From Comamonadaceae bacterium (GTDB lineage Bacteria; Pseudomonadota; Gammaproteobacteria; Burkholderiales; Burkholderiaceae_C), in NCBI GenBank assembly GCA_027490925.1, contig JAIXXF010000003.1:87091-151090 (forward strand): 64,000 nt of DNA. The letters run 5' to 3'. Both the position numbers and the translations under genes were made by a program. Under the pieces are notes generated by a model. It worked only from the letters and a program-made list of their open reading frames with translations. It was not told the DNA's origin and did not search any database. Shown in pieces: positions 55,657 through 62,979 of the stretch (positions are counted from its first letter, which is position 1; each line of letters starts with the position of its first letter).

Positions 55657-56014
55657 GCAAGACTTTCCTATCCTAATTGCTATCGCCGGATTCACCGTCA
55701 TGGGCATCGGCGCGATCGCCAAGCCCGCCTTCGTGACGGCACAGTTCGGCATTCTCAGACTTACGCGGGCAGGCCGCAATGAGGTGCGAGCTGTCTACGG
55801 TGGTTTCGGCGTCTTCATGGCGCTCGCGCTGCTAGCGGCCCTTCGACAACCCGAACTGCGCGAAGGCATCCTGTACACCGTGTGCTTGGCGCTCTGTGGC
55901 ATGGCCGCCGGTCGCCTCGCATCGGCCCTGATTGATCGCGCCATTGACCGGGCGCCGCTGGGCTACTTCGGACTGGAGATCGTCGTTGCCGTGATGCTGC
56001 TGGCGGTGGCATGA
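55655..56014 (+). CDS. Small membrane protein, DUF4345-like
   Basis: 119 residues, four membrane helices: FPILIAIAGFTVMGIGAIAKP, RAVYGGFGVFMALALLAAL, GILYTVCLALCGMAAGRLASALI and FGLEIVVAVMLLAVA. Pattern A-x-Y-G-G fits the DUF4345 family. Divergent from an AraC regulator whose start overlaps its own. Function unknown. Confidence 0.75.
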   Translation: MQDFPILIAIAGFTVMGIGAIAKPAFVTAQFGILRLTRAGRNEVRAVYGGFGVFMALALLAALRQPELREGILYTVCLALCGMAAGRLASALIDRAIDRAPLGYFGLEIVVAVMLLAVA

Positions 56015-56175
56015 TCACGCGCATTGATTCTAAAGGTCGCTTCGGCGGCTCCATGGTTGGGTCGGCCGCTTGGGGGCGCGTTAACGGCGGGCGCCTTACG
56101 CTCGCAGAGCAGTGCCGCTATGTCATGCAGACTGTGGTCGCCGAATTGCATCTGCAGTGGCATGACCGAGGCGCC

Positions 56176-56816
56176 ATGTCGGACGATTCGAGGCAACGCT
56201 GGAGTCGCCTGGCGCCTGATCGCATCGAACTCCCCGGCACACCTACGGTCGCCCGTGCACTGGAGTTGGTGCAACAATCCGTGCCGATCTGGCTATGCCA
56301 GCACAGCCTGCGAACATGATCGCGGGCAGCTTTGCTCGCTCAGAGAGACGCCTTGAAGCCCGACGCCGAGACGCTGGCCGTTTCGTGCCTGTTACACGAT
56401 GTCGCGTTGCTACCTTCCGATCGGTCGCCAGCTGGCCGCAATGCGCCTGCTTTGCAGTAGATGGGGGCCAACGGTCTCGCCTGTTTCTGCAGGCGCAGGG
56501 GTGGGCAGAGAGCCGGGTTCTTGTCGTGGAGGACGCGATCTGTCTCCACATGAACCCGCACGTCCCGCTAGGCGTCGGTATCGAGGCGCACTTGCTCCAA
56601 CAGGCGGCGGCCCTTGATGTTATCGGGGCGCGAATGGCCACGATCGACCCCGTATCTAGGCTGGCCGTACTTGCCCGATACCCACGCATGGGCTTCACAC
56701 AACAAATGTCAGAGGCCATGCGACAGCAGGCCGAGCGCGCTCCACGAACACGCACGCGACTGCTCTGGCGGATGGGCTTCGAGCGTGCGATCCGCCGACC
56801 CGCCTGGCGGGAATGA
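56176..56816 (+). pseudogene. HD-domain (cyanamide-hydratase-like) phosphohydrolase, decayed
   Basis: The frame from the ATG at 56176 (MSDDSRQRW) gives LAPDRIELPGTPTVARALELV and WLCQHSLRT, then a TGA at 56317-56319. In the same frame SRAALLAQRDALKPDAETLAVSCLLHDVALL continues, with the HD pair, until about 56450, where the homologous sequence switches to the next frame: CFAVDGGQRSRLFLQAQG, AICLHMNPHVPLGVGIEAHLL, LDVIGARM to the stop at 56814-56816. An HD hydrolase gene has thus collected one nonsense mutation (probably TGG to TGA) and one frameshift. Confidence 0.72.
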
Positions 56817-56895
56817 CCGTGCCCCTTTAGCCCCACCCCGCCCCTTTCAACCAGCGCACAACCCGGTAGCGATTCAATCAACCCAGAGGAAAGCC

Positions 56896-57282
56896 ATGAA
56901 ATACGTCTCCATCGTCGCCCTGCTCATGACGGGAATCATTCACCTGTTGCCTATCCCTGGCGTTATGGGGGGGAGCACCCTGGCACGGCTCTACGGGATC
57001 GAGGTGAATGACCCGAGCACGGCCATCCTGCTGCAGCACCGGGCGCTTCTGTTCGGCGTGCTGGGTGTGCTGATGCTCAGCGCCATCGCGCTGCCTTGGC
57101 TTCGCGTCACGGCGCTGAGCGTCGGGCTCTTCAGCGCAGCCAGCTTCATCGTCGTTGCGATTGCGGTCGGTGGGTACAACTCCGCCGTTGGCAGGGTGGT
57201 GTTTGCCGACATGGTGGCCTCGGTGCTGCTTGCGGCCGCGCTCGTGGTGGAACTGTGGCTGATTAGCAGGATGACGACGTAG
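56896..57282 (+). CDS. Small four-helix membrane protein
   Basis: 128 residues from the ATG at 56896, preceded by AGAGGAAAG as ribosome-binding site. Four membrane helices: IVALLMTGIIHLLPIPGVM, LFGVLGVLMLSAIALP, VTALSVGLFSAASFIVVAIA and ADMVASVLLAAALVVELWL. It resembles other short membrane proteins of unknown function in gammaproteobacteria and betaproteobacteria. A longer frame from 56614 overlaps the HD pseudogene and is rejected. The 234 bases that follow hold no feature I can name. Confidence 0.72.
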   Translation: MKYVSIVALLMTGIIHLLPIPGVMGGSTLARLYGIEVNDPSTAILLQHRALLFGVLGVLMLSAIALPWLRVTALSVGLFSAASFIVVAIAVGGYNSAVGRVVFADMVASVLLAAALVVELWLISRMTT

Positions 57283-57516
57283 GGTGTAGCGACACATCCC
57301 TGCGGCTCTCGGGCGGGGCCGACTTCAGTCAACTTCCGACAACACGCGGAGCGATCTGGTGATAGCGAAGATGTGTCGAGTCCAGTGACCGAATAGCAGC
57401 CATCCATTACGGTCCGCTCTTGGCCAATTTTGGTCATACCCAATCAGTTGACGGACTCAGAGTCGCTGCAATTTCGCAGCTTCAACTGAGGAGTCGTCAT
57501 AACTGGAAGCAACTAC

Positions 57517-57654
57517 ATGACCCAGACCCAACTGGCCGAACGCTGGCAAGTCGCCGAGAGCACGCTCGAGCTCTGGCGCAGTGCAGGCGTCGGTCCGAAC
57601 TATATGAAGATCTTGGATCGCATGCGCTATTGCCTGTCCGATATCACGGAATAA
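57517..57654 (+). CDS. Short HTH protein, AlpA/excisionase-like (possibly truncated)
   Basis: 45 codons: MTQTQLAERWQVAESTLELWRS, then GVGPNYMKILDRMRYCLSDITE. This is the start of an HTH_17/AlpA-type DNA-binding domain (TQxQLAERWxVSExTLExWRxxGxGP, usually followed by RYRLSDIEAYE), cut off by TAA just after the second helix. It may still be a tiny excisionase. Stands alone at the left side of the integrated element. Confidence 0.5.
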   Translation: MTQTQLAERWQVAESTLELWRSAGVGPNYMKILDRMRYCLSDITE

Positions 57655-57877
57655 GAGAGGAATCCCTTCGCGGGAGTACCTCTCAGCGCGCAGCAGTACT
57701 TTGCAGTCGGTAGCCATTCGAAGCGACCCTCAGAACACTCGCAGAGCCCTACTGGCTGCTGCAAATACCTCAGAGTTGCCGCGGAACGTTACTAACGATT
57801 GCAAAGAGCTGGGGGCTACTGAAAGAACCTCGGGAACCCGCATAAATCCTAGGCTTTTCACCTGTAGCCTTTCATGT

Positions 57878-57897
57878 GTTCCCCCGTTTGTTCCCCC
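57878..57897 (+). repeat. Direct repeats GTTCCCCC (left cluster)
   Basis: Two copies, at 57878-57885 and 57890-57897, 12 bases apart centre to centre. The same octamer occurs four times just upstream of the integrase start (62486-62549). The position at opposite ends of the satellite-like segment suggests integrase or excisionase arm sites. The 312-base gap 57655-57966 contains nothing else I recognise. Confidence 0.5.
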
Positions 57898-57966
57898 GTG
57901 CCCAGGGCGTTACCACCCAACCCCGGAATCTTGCACAGCCCGAAAACTGTGCCCTACTAACCCGAA

Positions 57967-58566
57967 TTATTTCAGAGCCCGGTCGCCAAACAACGCCACG
58001 GCCAGATCAGCAAAAAGGCCGTAGCGCCGTTCCTCCAACCGCACCAGTTCACCCAGCAGCAGCGAAAAGGTGCGCCGCCTCATACCCTTGGGCCGTCGCC
58101 AGGAATCCCCCAGCCGCGCCTCGATCTTGGCTTGCTTGCGCCAGAGCCTGCCCAGTTCATCCTCGGATTGCGAAGCGTAGGCCACCCGCTGGCATGGCCG
58201 ACAGGCGAACCGCCCCCAACGCAGATACAGCAGGGCAACGCGCCGCCCACAGCAGGGACAAGCAAACCAGCGCCGCGCGCCTCCCAGGTGGCAATCCGTC
58301 GCCAGCAGTTCCACACGCTGCACAACGTCGCGCCGTGCCCCGCTATCGGTCGTGGCATATCGCAGGGTCAGGCATTGCCCAGAATCGACCACAACGCCAA
58401 TAGAGCCCGCTGGTTCCCCTGCCCTGTGCCATGTCCAGGTGAAGCCCGTAGAGCCCGCCAGCAGCCCGCGCCGTGCCAACTGGCGCACGTCTAACCGCTG
58501 CACCAGTTCAGCCTTGACCCTGTACGCAGGCCGACCAGCCCCCCAGCGCGAACCGCCCCGGCTCAC
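57967..58566 (-). CDS. Zinc-ribbon protein of the integrated element
   Basis: 199 residues from a GTG at 58566. N-terminus MSRGGSRWGAGRPAYR is basic. Cys pairs FACPCCGRR and FACRPCQRVAYAS form a zinc ribbon at about 115-140. The C-terminal half is helical and basic (RLWRKQAKIEARLGDSWRRP). Looks like a DNA- or RNA-binding accessory protein found near integrases in Burkholderiales islands. Last gene of the minus-strand set. Confidence 0.65.
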   Translation of the reverse strand: MSRGGSRWGAGRPAYRVKAELVQRLDVRQLARRGLLAGSTGFTWTWHRAGEPAGSIGVVVDSGQCLTLRYATTDSGARRDVVQRVELLATDCHLGGARRWFACPCCGRRVALLYLRWGRFACRPCQRVAYASQSEDELGRLWRKQAKIEARLGDSWRRPKGMRRRTFSLLLGELVRLEERRYGLFADLAVALFGDRALK

Positions 58567-58916
58567 GTCAGCCCCACAACGGAAAACGAAAACAACAGGC
58601 CAAGTCGGGGTTTATGCCCAAAACGCGCGCGCGCGTAATGGTCCCATTGGCCCACAAGGCAACACACCGGCCGCGCACCGTGGTTGCCGTTGCTTGCCAG
58701 CAGGTTGCCGCAGATCGTCAGAGCCCAAAGAGCCAGAACAGAGAATGGCTTTTCTATAAAGGTGTCCACCGCTGAAACCTTAAAAGAACCGGAAAACCTG
58801 CCCACAAGTCCACCGGAGAAACCACCGCCGGTACAAACGGGCCTTGATGGTTGCAGCCGTGGACTTGCAGGCGGTCGTATGGTTTCAGACGTGGACAAAG
58901 GATGGCGCTTTTTCAT
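58563..58916 (-). CDS. Hypothetical protein, overlapping both neighbours
   Basis: 117 codons from the ATG at 58916, opening 32 bases inside the 3' end of the upstream gene and ending in a 4-base GTGA overlap with the zinc-ribbon gene. Contains a weakly hydrophobic stretch (FSVLALWALTICGNLLA) and no known domain. The tidy overlap favours a real gene. Codon use and the lack of family features speak against. If it is not a gene, the 318-base gap 58567-58884 is empty apart from a CG run near 58625. Confidence 0.33.
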   Translation of the reverse strand: MKKRHPLSTSETIRPPASPRLQPSRPVCTGGGFSGGLVGRFSGSFKVSAVDTFIEKPFSVLALWALTICGNLLASNGNHGARPVCCLVGQWDHYARARFGHKPRLGLLFSFSVVGLT

Positions 58917-59379
58917 CAGTCGCCCTCCCCCCGTTGGGCACGGTCCAATCGCGCTTTTGCTTCACGGCTGGCACCGACAAGGGCGTGGCTTTGTTGTACG
59001 CCTTGGGGGTGAAACAGGCCAGCGCCTCGGGGTCGAACTTGGGCGACACGTCCAACGGAAACCACGTGAGGGCCAGCAGTTCGCAAGTACTGGGCATGTG
59101 CCCTTTGCGGGTGACGTACACAAAGCCCGCCTCAATCAGCTCCGCCTTGCAGCGCCAGAGCGTGGTTCGGGACCGCCAGCCCCGCTTGCTCACCACCGAC
59201 CAGGCCACCGTCAGATTGCCATTGTTGTCGCCCCGGTACTGCCCCACTAGTTCCAGCAGCAGCTTGCAGCCGTGAGGGCTCAGGGCGGCGAAAGCAGGGG
59301 AATCGAACACGCTGCGCACGATCCCCACGAATGGCTCGGTGTACTTGCTGCCCCTGTAGCGGGAATTAGCCCCCGCCAT
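58885..59379 (-). CDS. Winged-helix-like protein of the integrated element
   Basis: 164 residues. FVGIVRSVFDSPAFAALSPHGCKLLLELVGQYRG, SVVSKRGWRSRTTLWRCKAELIEAGFVYVTRKG resembles winged-helix DNA-binding domains of phage or plasmid replication proteins. The C-terminal half is Pro- and Lys-rich. It overlaps the upstream 78-residue gene by 14 bases. In satellites such proteins often start replication, which is only a guess here. Confidence 0.6.
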   Translation of the reverse strand: MAGANSRYRGSKYTEPFVGIVRSVFDSPAFAALSPHGCKLLLELVGQYRGDNNGNLTVAWSVVSKRGWRSRTTLWRCKAELIEAGFVYVTRKGHMPSTCELLALTWFPLDVSPKFDPEALACFTPKAYNKATPLSVPAVKQKRDWTVPNGGRATDEKAPSFVHV

Positions 59380-59602
59380 CGCCCGCCCCGACCAGCGCAG
59401 CCAGATACAGTGCGGCCGCCTCCAACGTCGCCAATGGCTGCACCGTGCCCAGCCGCATCGCGTAGTACAGCGCCTGCCCGTCTATCAGCGGATCGCCCTT
59501 GATCAGCACATAACCCAGCAGCGCGAACTGCGCCGCCAGTGTGGCAAAGGCTTTGCGCTCACGGTCGGCCGTGGGTGTGTCCAGGTCGTTGACTGCGCTC
59601 AT
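59366..59602 (-). CDS. Hypothetical small protein of the integrated element
   Basis: 78 residues, helical: REREKAF-like start, then ATLAAQFALLGYVLIKGDPLIDGQALYYAMRLG. No domain recognised. The start overlaps the previous gene stop by 4 bases (ATGA), and its end overlaps the winged-helix-like gene, so it is part of the same transcript. Confidence 0.6.
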   Translation of the reverse strand: MSAVNDLDTPTADRERKAFATLAAQFALLGYVLIKGDPLIDGQALYYAMRLGTVQPLATLEAAALYLAALVGAGDGGG

Positions 59603-59892
59603 GGCTGGCCCTCCAACACGTAGAGCCCGACCCGGTGCGTTTCCCCCGCCTCGGTTTCCACCGTCTGCCAGTGTGTCGTGATCCGATAGCCCAGCTTGCG
59701 CAATTGCAGAATGCGCGCCGGGCAGTGGTACACGTCCAGATAACGGCTGGCCTCAAAGGAATTGATGGAATAGCGCGACAGCGCCTCAAACAGCCGCGCA
59801 CGTTGCGAATGGCTAGCGGTGCCCTTAAACTCGGAACGGATCGTTTCCAGGGCCGCTTTCTTTTCGGGGGGAGTGGCCTTTTCTTTTGTCAT
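59599..59892 (-). CDS. Winged-helix domain protein (phage-type)
   Basis: 97 residues from the ATG at 59892 (MTKEKATPP). A region around 35-75, ARLFEALSRYSINSFEASRYLDVYHCPARILQLRKLGYRI, looks like a winged-helix domain that is common in phage and satellite genes. Likely a small regulator. It overlaps its downstream neighbour by 4 bases. The AlpA-like gene upstream ends 10 bases before it. Confidence 0.65.
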   Translation of the reverse strand: MTKEKATPPEKKAALETIRSEFKGTASHSQRARLFEALSRYSINSFEASRYLDVYHCPARILQLRKLGYRITTHWQTVETEAGETHRVGLYVLEGQP

Positions 59893-59902
59893 GGCTTTCC
59901 CC

Positions 59903-60148
59903 TTACGCCGTGGCAAGGTCTGCGCGCTTCGCGTGCAAACGGCTCACCAGCTCCCGAATTTCGGCCTCGGACTTGCCCGCAATGCGCGCGGCATTGATCG
60001 CCCGCACCTCACTATCGGGCCACCCTACCGCACGCTCACCAATAGGAACCGGCTTGGTGAAAAGCCCCGCTCGGATCGCGTTGTAGATGCTTGCATGTGA
60101 ACGGTGCCCCGTTTCAGCCTTGACGGCTGGCATTCTCAAGATTGACAT
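59903..60148 (-). CDS. AlpA family regulator / excisionase
   Basis: 81 residues. MSILRMPAVKAETGHRSHASIYNAIRAGLFTKPVPIGERAVGWPDSEVRAINAARIAG contains the standard AlpA motif: LR...V...TG.S..S.Y...R.G.FP.PV.IG.RAVGW...EV..W. AlpA proteins activate integrase or excise cryptic elements in P4-like satellites. First gene of the left part of the minus-strand element set. Confidence 0.85.
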   Translation of the reverse strand: MSILRMPAVKAETGHRSHASIYNAIRAGLFTKPVPIGERAVGWPDSEVRAINAARIAGKSEAEIRELVSRLHAKRADLATA

Positions 60149-60249
60149 TGCTACCCATCCTTAACCGGCTTTATCTGCCGTTGTTACGATGGAAACCAGT
60201 CTCTTCGTGAGAATTTTTCAGCACCAATAAATCACAGGCATTTTTCTTA

Positions 60250-60831
60250 TCATTTGAAATGGGGACCCGAGGAAACCTCGGACACCATCGCCTCCCACTC
60301 TGGCAAAGCGTTCTTCCATTCATGAAACTTAAAGGCCTTTCTAAAGGCCGTCGCCCAAGCGGTATCACGTGCACCCGTGTAAATCTGGCGCAGCGCCTCG
60401 CCTGGATCAGGACCAAAACCACTGTCATCTTTCGCCTCAACAAACCGCCTCCAAGGCTCACGCTTGGCAAGTTGGTCGCAGGCCCATGAAATACCATGGG
60501 ATGGATCGCCTTCAACAGTCAGACGCTCGACCTCCACAACCAAGACACCCATTTCGTAGCTCGTCCATTTCGTCTTTCTTCCCCTTTTTTTTGGTTCTGG
60601 ATACAGCTCTCGCGCCAAAGCCAAGGCCAGTTGGTAGTACATCCCAACCCCTTCGTCGATACCATAATCCCGACAAAGAGTTTTCAGTCTCTGAGTGTCC
60701 TCTGAAACTTGAGCTGCAATGTATTGGCTCATTTTTTCAGGATCATGCCAAACGCCGGACAGCAAGCCCGGGACCTTCATACTGGCTGGAAATTTCACGC
60801 TGCCCTTTTTTCTCTTTTGGCATCTTCGCAA
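60250..60831 (-). CDS. Hypothetical cargo protein of the integrated element
   Basis: Up to 193 residues; an ATG near 60780 (MKVPGLL) is an alternative start. Lower GC than the backbone. Mostly helical with a basic stretch (ELYPEPKKRGRKTKWTSYEMGVLVVEVERL) and many Trp residues near the C-terminus (WATAFRKAFKFHEWKNALPEW). No domain recognised. Located where such elements carry accessory or defence genes. Confidence 0.6.
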   Translation of the reverse strand: MRRCQKRKKGSVKFPASMKVPGLLSGVWHDPEKMSQYIAAQVSEDTQRLKTLCRDYGIDEGVGMYYQLALALARELYPEPKKRGRKTKWTSYEMGVLVVEVERLTVEGDPSHGISWACDQLAKREPWRRFVEAKDDSGFGPDPGEALRQIYTGARDTAWATAFRKAFKFHEWKNALPEWEAMVSEVSSGPHFK

Positions 60832-60940
60832 TCACCATCAGCCTGAAAAATGCCACTGGATATAGATATTTCAGCACTCATCCTCAGTGACCAGCAGCCC
60901 TCTAGGTATGACTGCAAAACCATCAAATCAATGGCCGCAT

Positions 60941-61237
60941 TTACTGTTTGACCCCACCCAAACTAGAAGCAAGGCCCACGCAGAAACCAAAGTAATAAAA
61001 GAATCCTGTATTCGGCCGCCCCACAATCTCAATTGAATCAAGGAACGAAATTCCAAACAGACCAAATACCCAAGCCACGAAGTTGGCAGCGACTGCAAAA
61101 GGGAACACCAGCCCATGCCAGATGCCACTAAAGAAGCCGTATGGGTCGCTTAAAGCCTCTGGCGTGTAGTGCGCAGCGCACCCACTGAATGACAGCAACA
61201 CGAAAAGTAGCCCGATCCTGAAGCCAACGAATCTCAT
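60941..61237 (-). CDS. Small lipoprotein coupled to integrase
   Basis: 98 residues. Signal peptide with lipobox (LLSFSGCAAHY), then DPYGFFSGIWHGLVFPFAVAANFVAWVFGL and GRPNTGFFYYFGFCVG with two membrane helices. The ATG overlaps the integrase stop (ATGA at 61234-61237), so it is translated behind the integrase. GC is low. Function unknown; similar small proteins are seen near mobile elements. Confidence 0.7.
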   Translation of the reverse strand: MRFVGFRIGLLFVLLSFSGCAAHYTPEALSDPYGFFSGIWHGLVFPFAVAANFVAWVFGLFGISFLDSIEIVGRPNTGFFYYFGFCVGLASSLGGVKQ

Positions 61238-62475
61238 GCTTCCCCTTGTGTTGTTGGACCGCCCGCCGAAGCAGCGATGCCATCAAGAAAATCCGCCCAT
61301 CGCTGCATCATGTCAGCACGTTGCTTGATGTACTGCGTTCGGTTGTAGGCCCGGCCGTTGGCATCGCGAACCGAGTGCGCCAGTTGCGCCTCGATCACCA
61401 GCGGGTCACATTCCAGCCGCTCCGCCAGCATCGTGCGCGCCGTCGCCCGGAACCCGTGCCACGTTTGAACGTCCGGGGTGTAGCCCAGCGTGATCAAGGC
61501 GGTACGCACGGAGTTTTCGGATATGGGCCGGTCGTGGCTGCGTTCCCCCGGAAACACCTTGGCACCGTGGCCGGTGTAACCGTGCAAGCCCCGCAGAATC
61601 TCCACCGCCTGCCGGGGCAAGGGCACCAGATGCGGGTCGCCGTGCTCCTTGCCGTCCTTGCTGCGCTTCATGCGCGCCGCCGGGATCGTCCATAGAGCCC
61701 CGTCCAGGTCAATCTCGGACCACTCCGCCCCGCGCAGTTCCCCCGGCCGCTGAAACAGCATGGGGGCCAGTTGCAGCGCCGCACGCACGATTGGCCCACC
61801 CCGGTAAGCCCGGATCGCCCGGATCAGTTCCCCCAGCTTTGCCGGGTCTATGATCGCGGCAAAGTGTTTGCCCCTGTAGGGCGACAGTGCGCCTTTCAGG
61901 TCCGCTGTTATGTCGCGTGGCACCCGGCCTGTAGCCACCCCGTAGCGCCACACCTGCCGCGCCAGCATCAAGCCCCGGTCGGCCGTTTCAATCGCGCCGC
62001 GTTGCTCCACCTTGCGCAAGGTCGCCAGCAGCTCCACCGGCTCAATATCGGCCAGCTTGCGGTCACCCAGCCAGGGCAACAGGTCGCGTTCAAACTGCCG
62101 CTTGGCCCGTTGGGCGTGCGCTTCGCTCCAATGGGGAGCCTGTTTGTCGAACCACTCCCACACCACCACCCGGAACGTGTCGCCCGCCGGGTTTGTGGCC
62201 TTGAGCTTTTCCACCTTGCGCGCCTGTACTGGGTCTGCCCCGCTGGCCTTTGTCAGCTTGGCTGCGTCGCGCGCCTTGCGTGCGGCCGACAGGGAAACCG
62301 CCGGGTAGCTGCCCAGAGCCATGCGCCCTTCCTTGCCGTCCTTACGGTATTTCCAGAACCACCGCCGGGAACCGTTGGGGCTCACCTCCAGGTAGAGCCC
62401 ACCGGAGTCGGCCAGCCGCACGCGGGGCTTGTCAGGTGGACAGGTGGCGTTCTTGCATTCGGGGTCTGTCAGCAT
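61234..62475 (-). CDS. int: Tyrosine recombinase / phage-type integrase
   Basis: 413 residues from the ATG at 62475 (MLTDPECKNA); earlier starts run through the GTTCCCCC repeats. N-terminal arm-binding DUF4102 domain (VRLADSGGLYLEVSPNGSRRWFWKYR), core-binding helices, and the catalytic domain with Arg in FQRPGELRGAEW, HGFRATARTML (His-x2-Arg) and the Tyr in NGRAYNRTQY. It integrates and excises the element. The stop overlaps a small lipoprotein gene, and the four arm-like repeats lie right before its start. Confidence 0.93.
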   Translation of the reverse strand: MLTDPECKNATCPPDKPRVRLADSGGLYLEVSPNGSRRWFWKYRKDGKEGRMALGSYPAVSLSAARKARDAAKLTKASGADPVQARKVEKLKATNPAGDTFRVVVWEWFDKQAPHWSEAHAQRAKRQFERDLLPWLGDRKLADIEPVELLATLRKVEQRGAIETADRGLMLARQVWRYGVATGRVPRDITADLKGALSPYRGKHFAAIIDPAKLGELIRAIRAYRGGPIVRAALQLAPMLFQRPGELRGAEWSEIDLDGALWTIPAARMKRSKDGKEHGDPHLVPLPRQAVEILRGLHGYTGHGAKVFPGERSHDRPISENSVRTALITLGYTPDVQTWHGFRATARTMLAERLECDPLVIEAQLAHSVRDANGRAYNRTQYIKQRADMMQRWADFLDGIAASAGGPTTQGEA

Positions 62476-62485
62476 GAGTTTCCCT

Positions 62486-62549
62486 GTTCCCCCTCTGCTT
62501 GTTCCCCCATGTTGGGAAAAACGGGGTTTGTTCCCCCGCATGTTCCCCC
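62486..62549 (+). repeat. Direct repeats GTTCCCCC (right cluster, integrase upstream region)
   Basis: Four copies at 62486-62493, 62501-62508, 62530-62537 and 62542-62549, between 11 and 74 bases upstream of the integrase ATG. Together with the two copies at 57878-57897 they look like arm-type integrase binding sites or an operator for integrase autoregulation. Confidence 0.55.
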
Positions 62550-62616
62550 GCCTCCGCTTGCCTGTCAATAGCGGCCTTTGTACGTCTTTGCCCTGTAGAT
62601 CATTGATTTTCCAAAG

Positions 62617-62649
62617 AAAAAGGCCACTAGGTGTATGTTCCTAGCGGCC
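62617..62649 (-). terminator. Hairpin terminator, right copy of the flanking repeat
   Basis: Minus strand: GGCCGCTAGG (62649-62640), 8-base loop, CCTAGTGGCC (62631-62622), then five T. Same stem as at 54448-54475. The flanks also share TTGATT about 12-20 bases outside. It is within the 504-base stretch 62476-62979 between integrase and WYL genes, which also contains a tmRNA-like fragment and the WYL promoter. Confidence 0.6.
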
Positions 62650-62785
62650 TTTGTCTGGGGGTATGGTGGTGCTGAGGCGACGCCACGCGGCCTATCACGG
62701 CTGCAATGGATTCCCTTGAGCACCAATCAAGGAAGATTGTAGGCTGATCCCGCCAAAAGCTGCAAATCCCATCTCGTGCAACGCG

Positions 62786-62812
62786 AGACTTGCGGACGCC
62801 GGTTCAATTCCC
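62786..62812 (+). other. tmRNA (ssrA) 3'-end-like fragment, candidate attachment site
   Basis: GACTTGCGGACGCCGGTTCAATTCCC resembles the 3' end of betaproteobacterial tmRNA genes (CTTGCGGACG followed by a T-arm with TTCAATT), but the stem does not close and no full tmRNA precedes it. An inverted T-arm-like piece follows at about 62817-62830. ssrA is a common integration target, so this may be a scar of an integration event. Confidence 0.3.
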
Positions 62813-62857
62813 AAACACGGAATCGAACTCGACTCCCGAGGCGTAGCTACGTTCGTG

Positions 62858-62902
62858 TTGTTGCAGTCCAAGTTGTGGCGCATAATGTCATCAGTTTGAT
62901 GA
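62858..62902 (+). promoter_or_regulatory. Promoter and operator of the WYL gene
   Basis: TTGTTG (62858-62863) and CATAAT (62881-62886) are 17 bases apart, a good sigma-70 promoter. Immediately downstream TCATCA-GTT-TGATGA (62888-62902) is a perfect 6-3-6 inverted repeat at the expected transcription start. This is the arrangement of a self-repressed regulator. Confidence 0.6.
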
Positions 62903-62979
62903 TATTAACCGCCTAGCAATGGACAAACATAAAACCAATCACAGCCTTTCGGTCGTCCGTCTTGGATGAGGAGCCATCG

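Noticed and set aside
58620..58636. Run of alternating C and G
   Set aside because: Simple-sequence stretch in GC-rich DNA, not part of a larger repeat.
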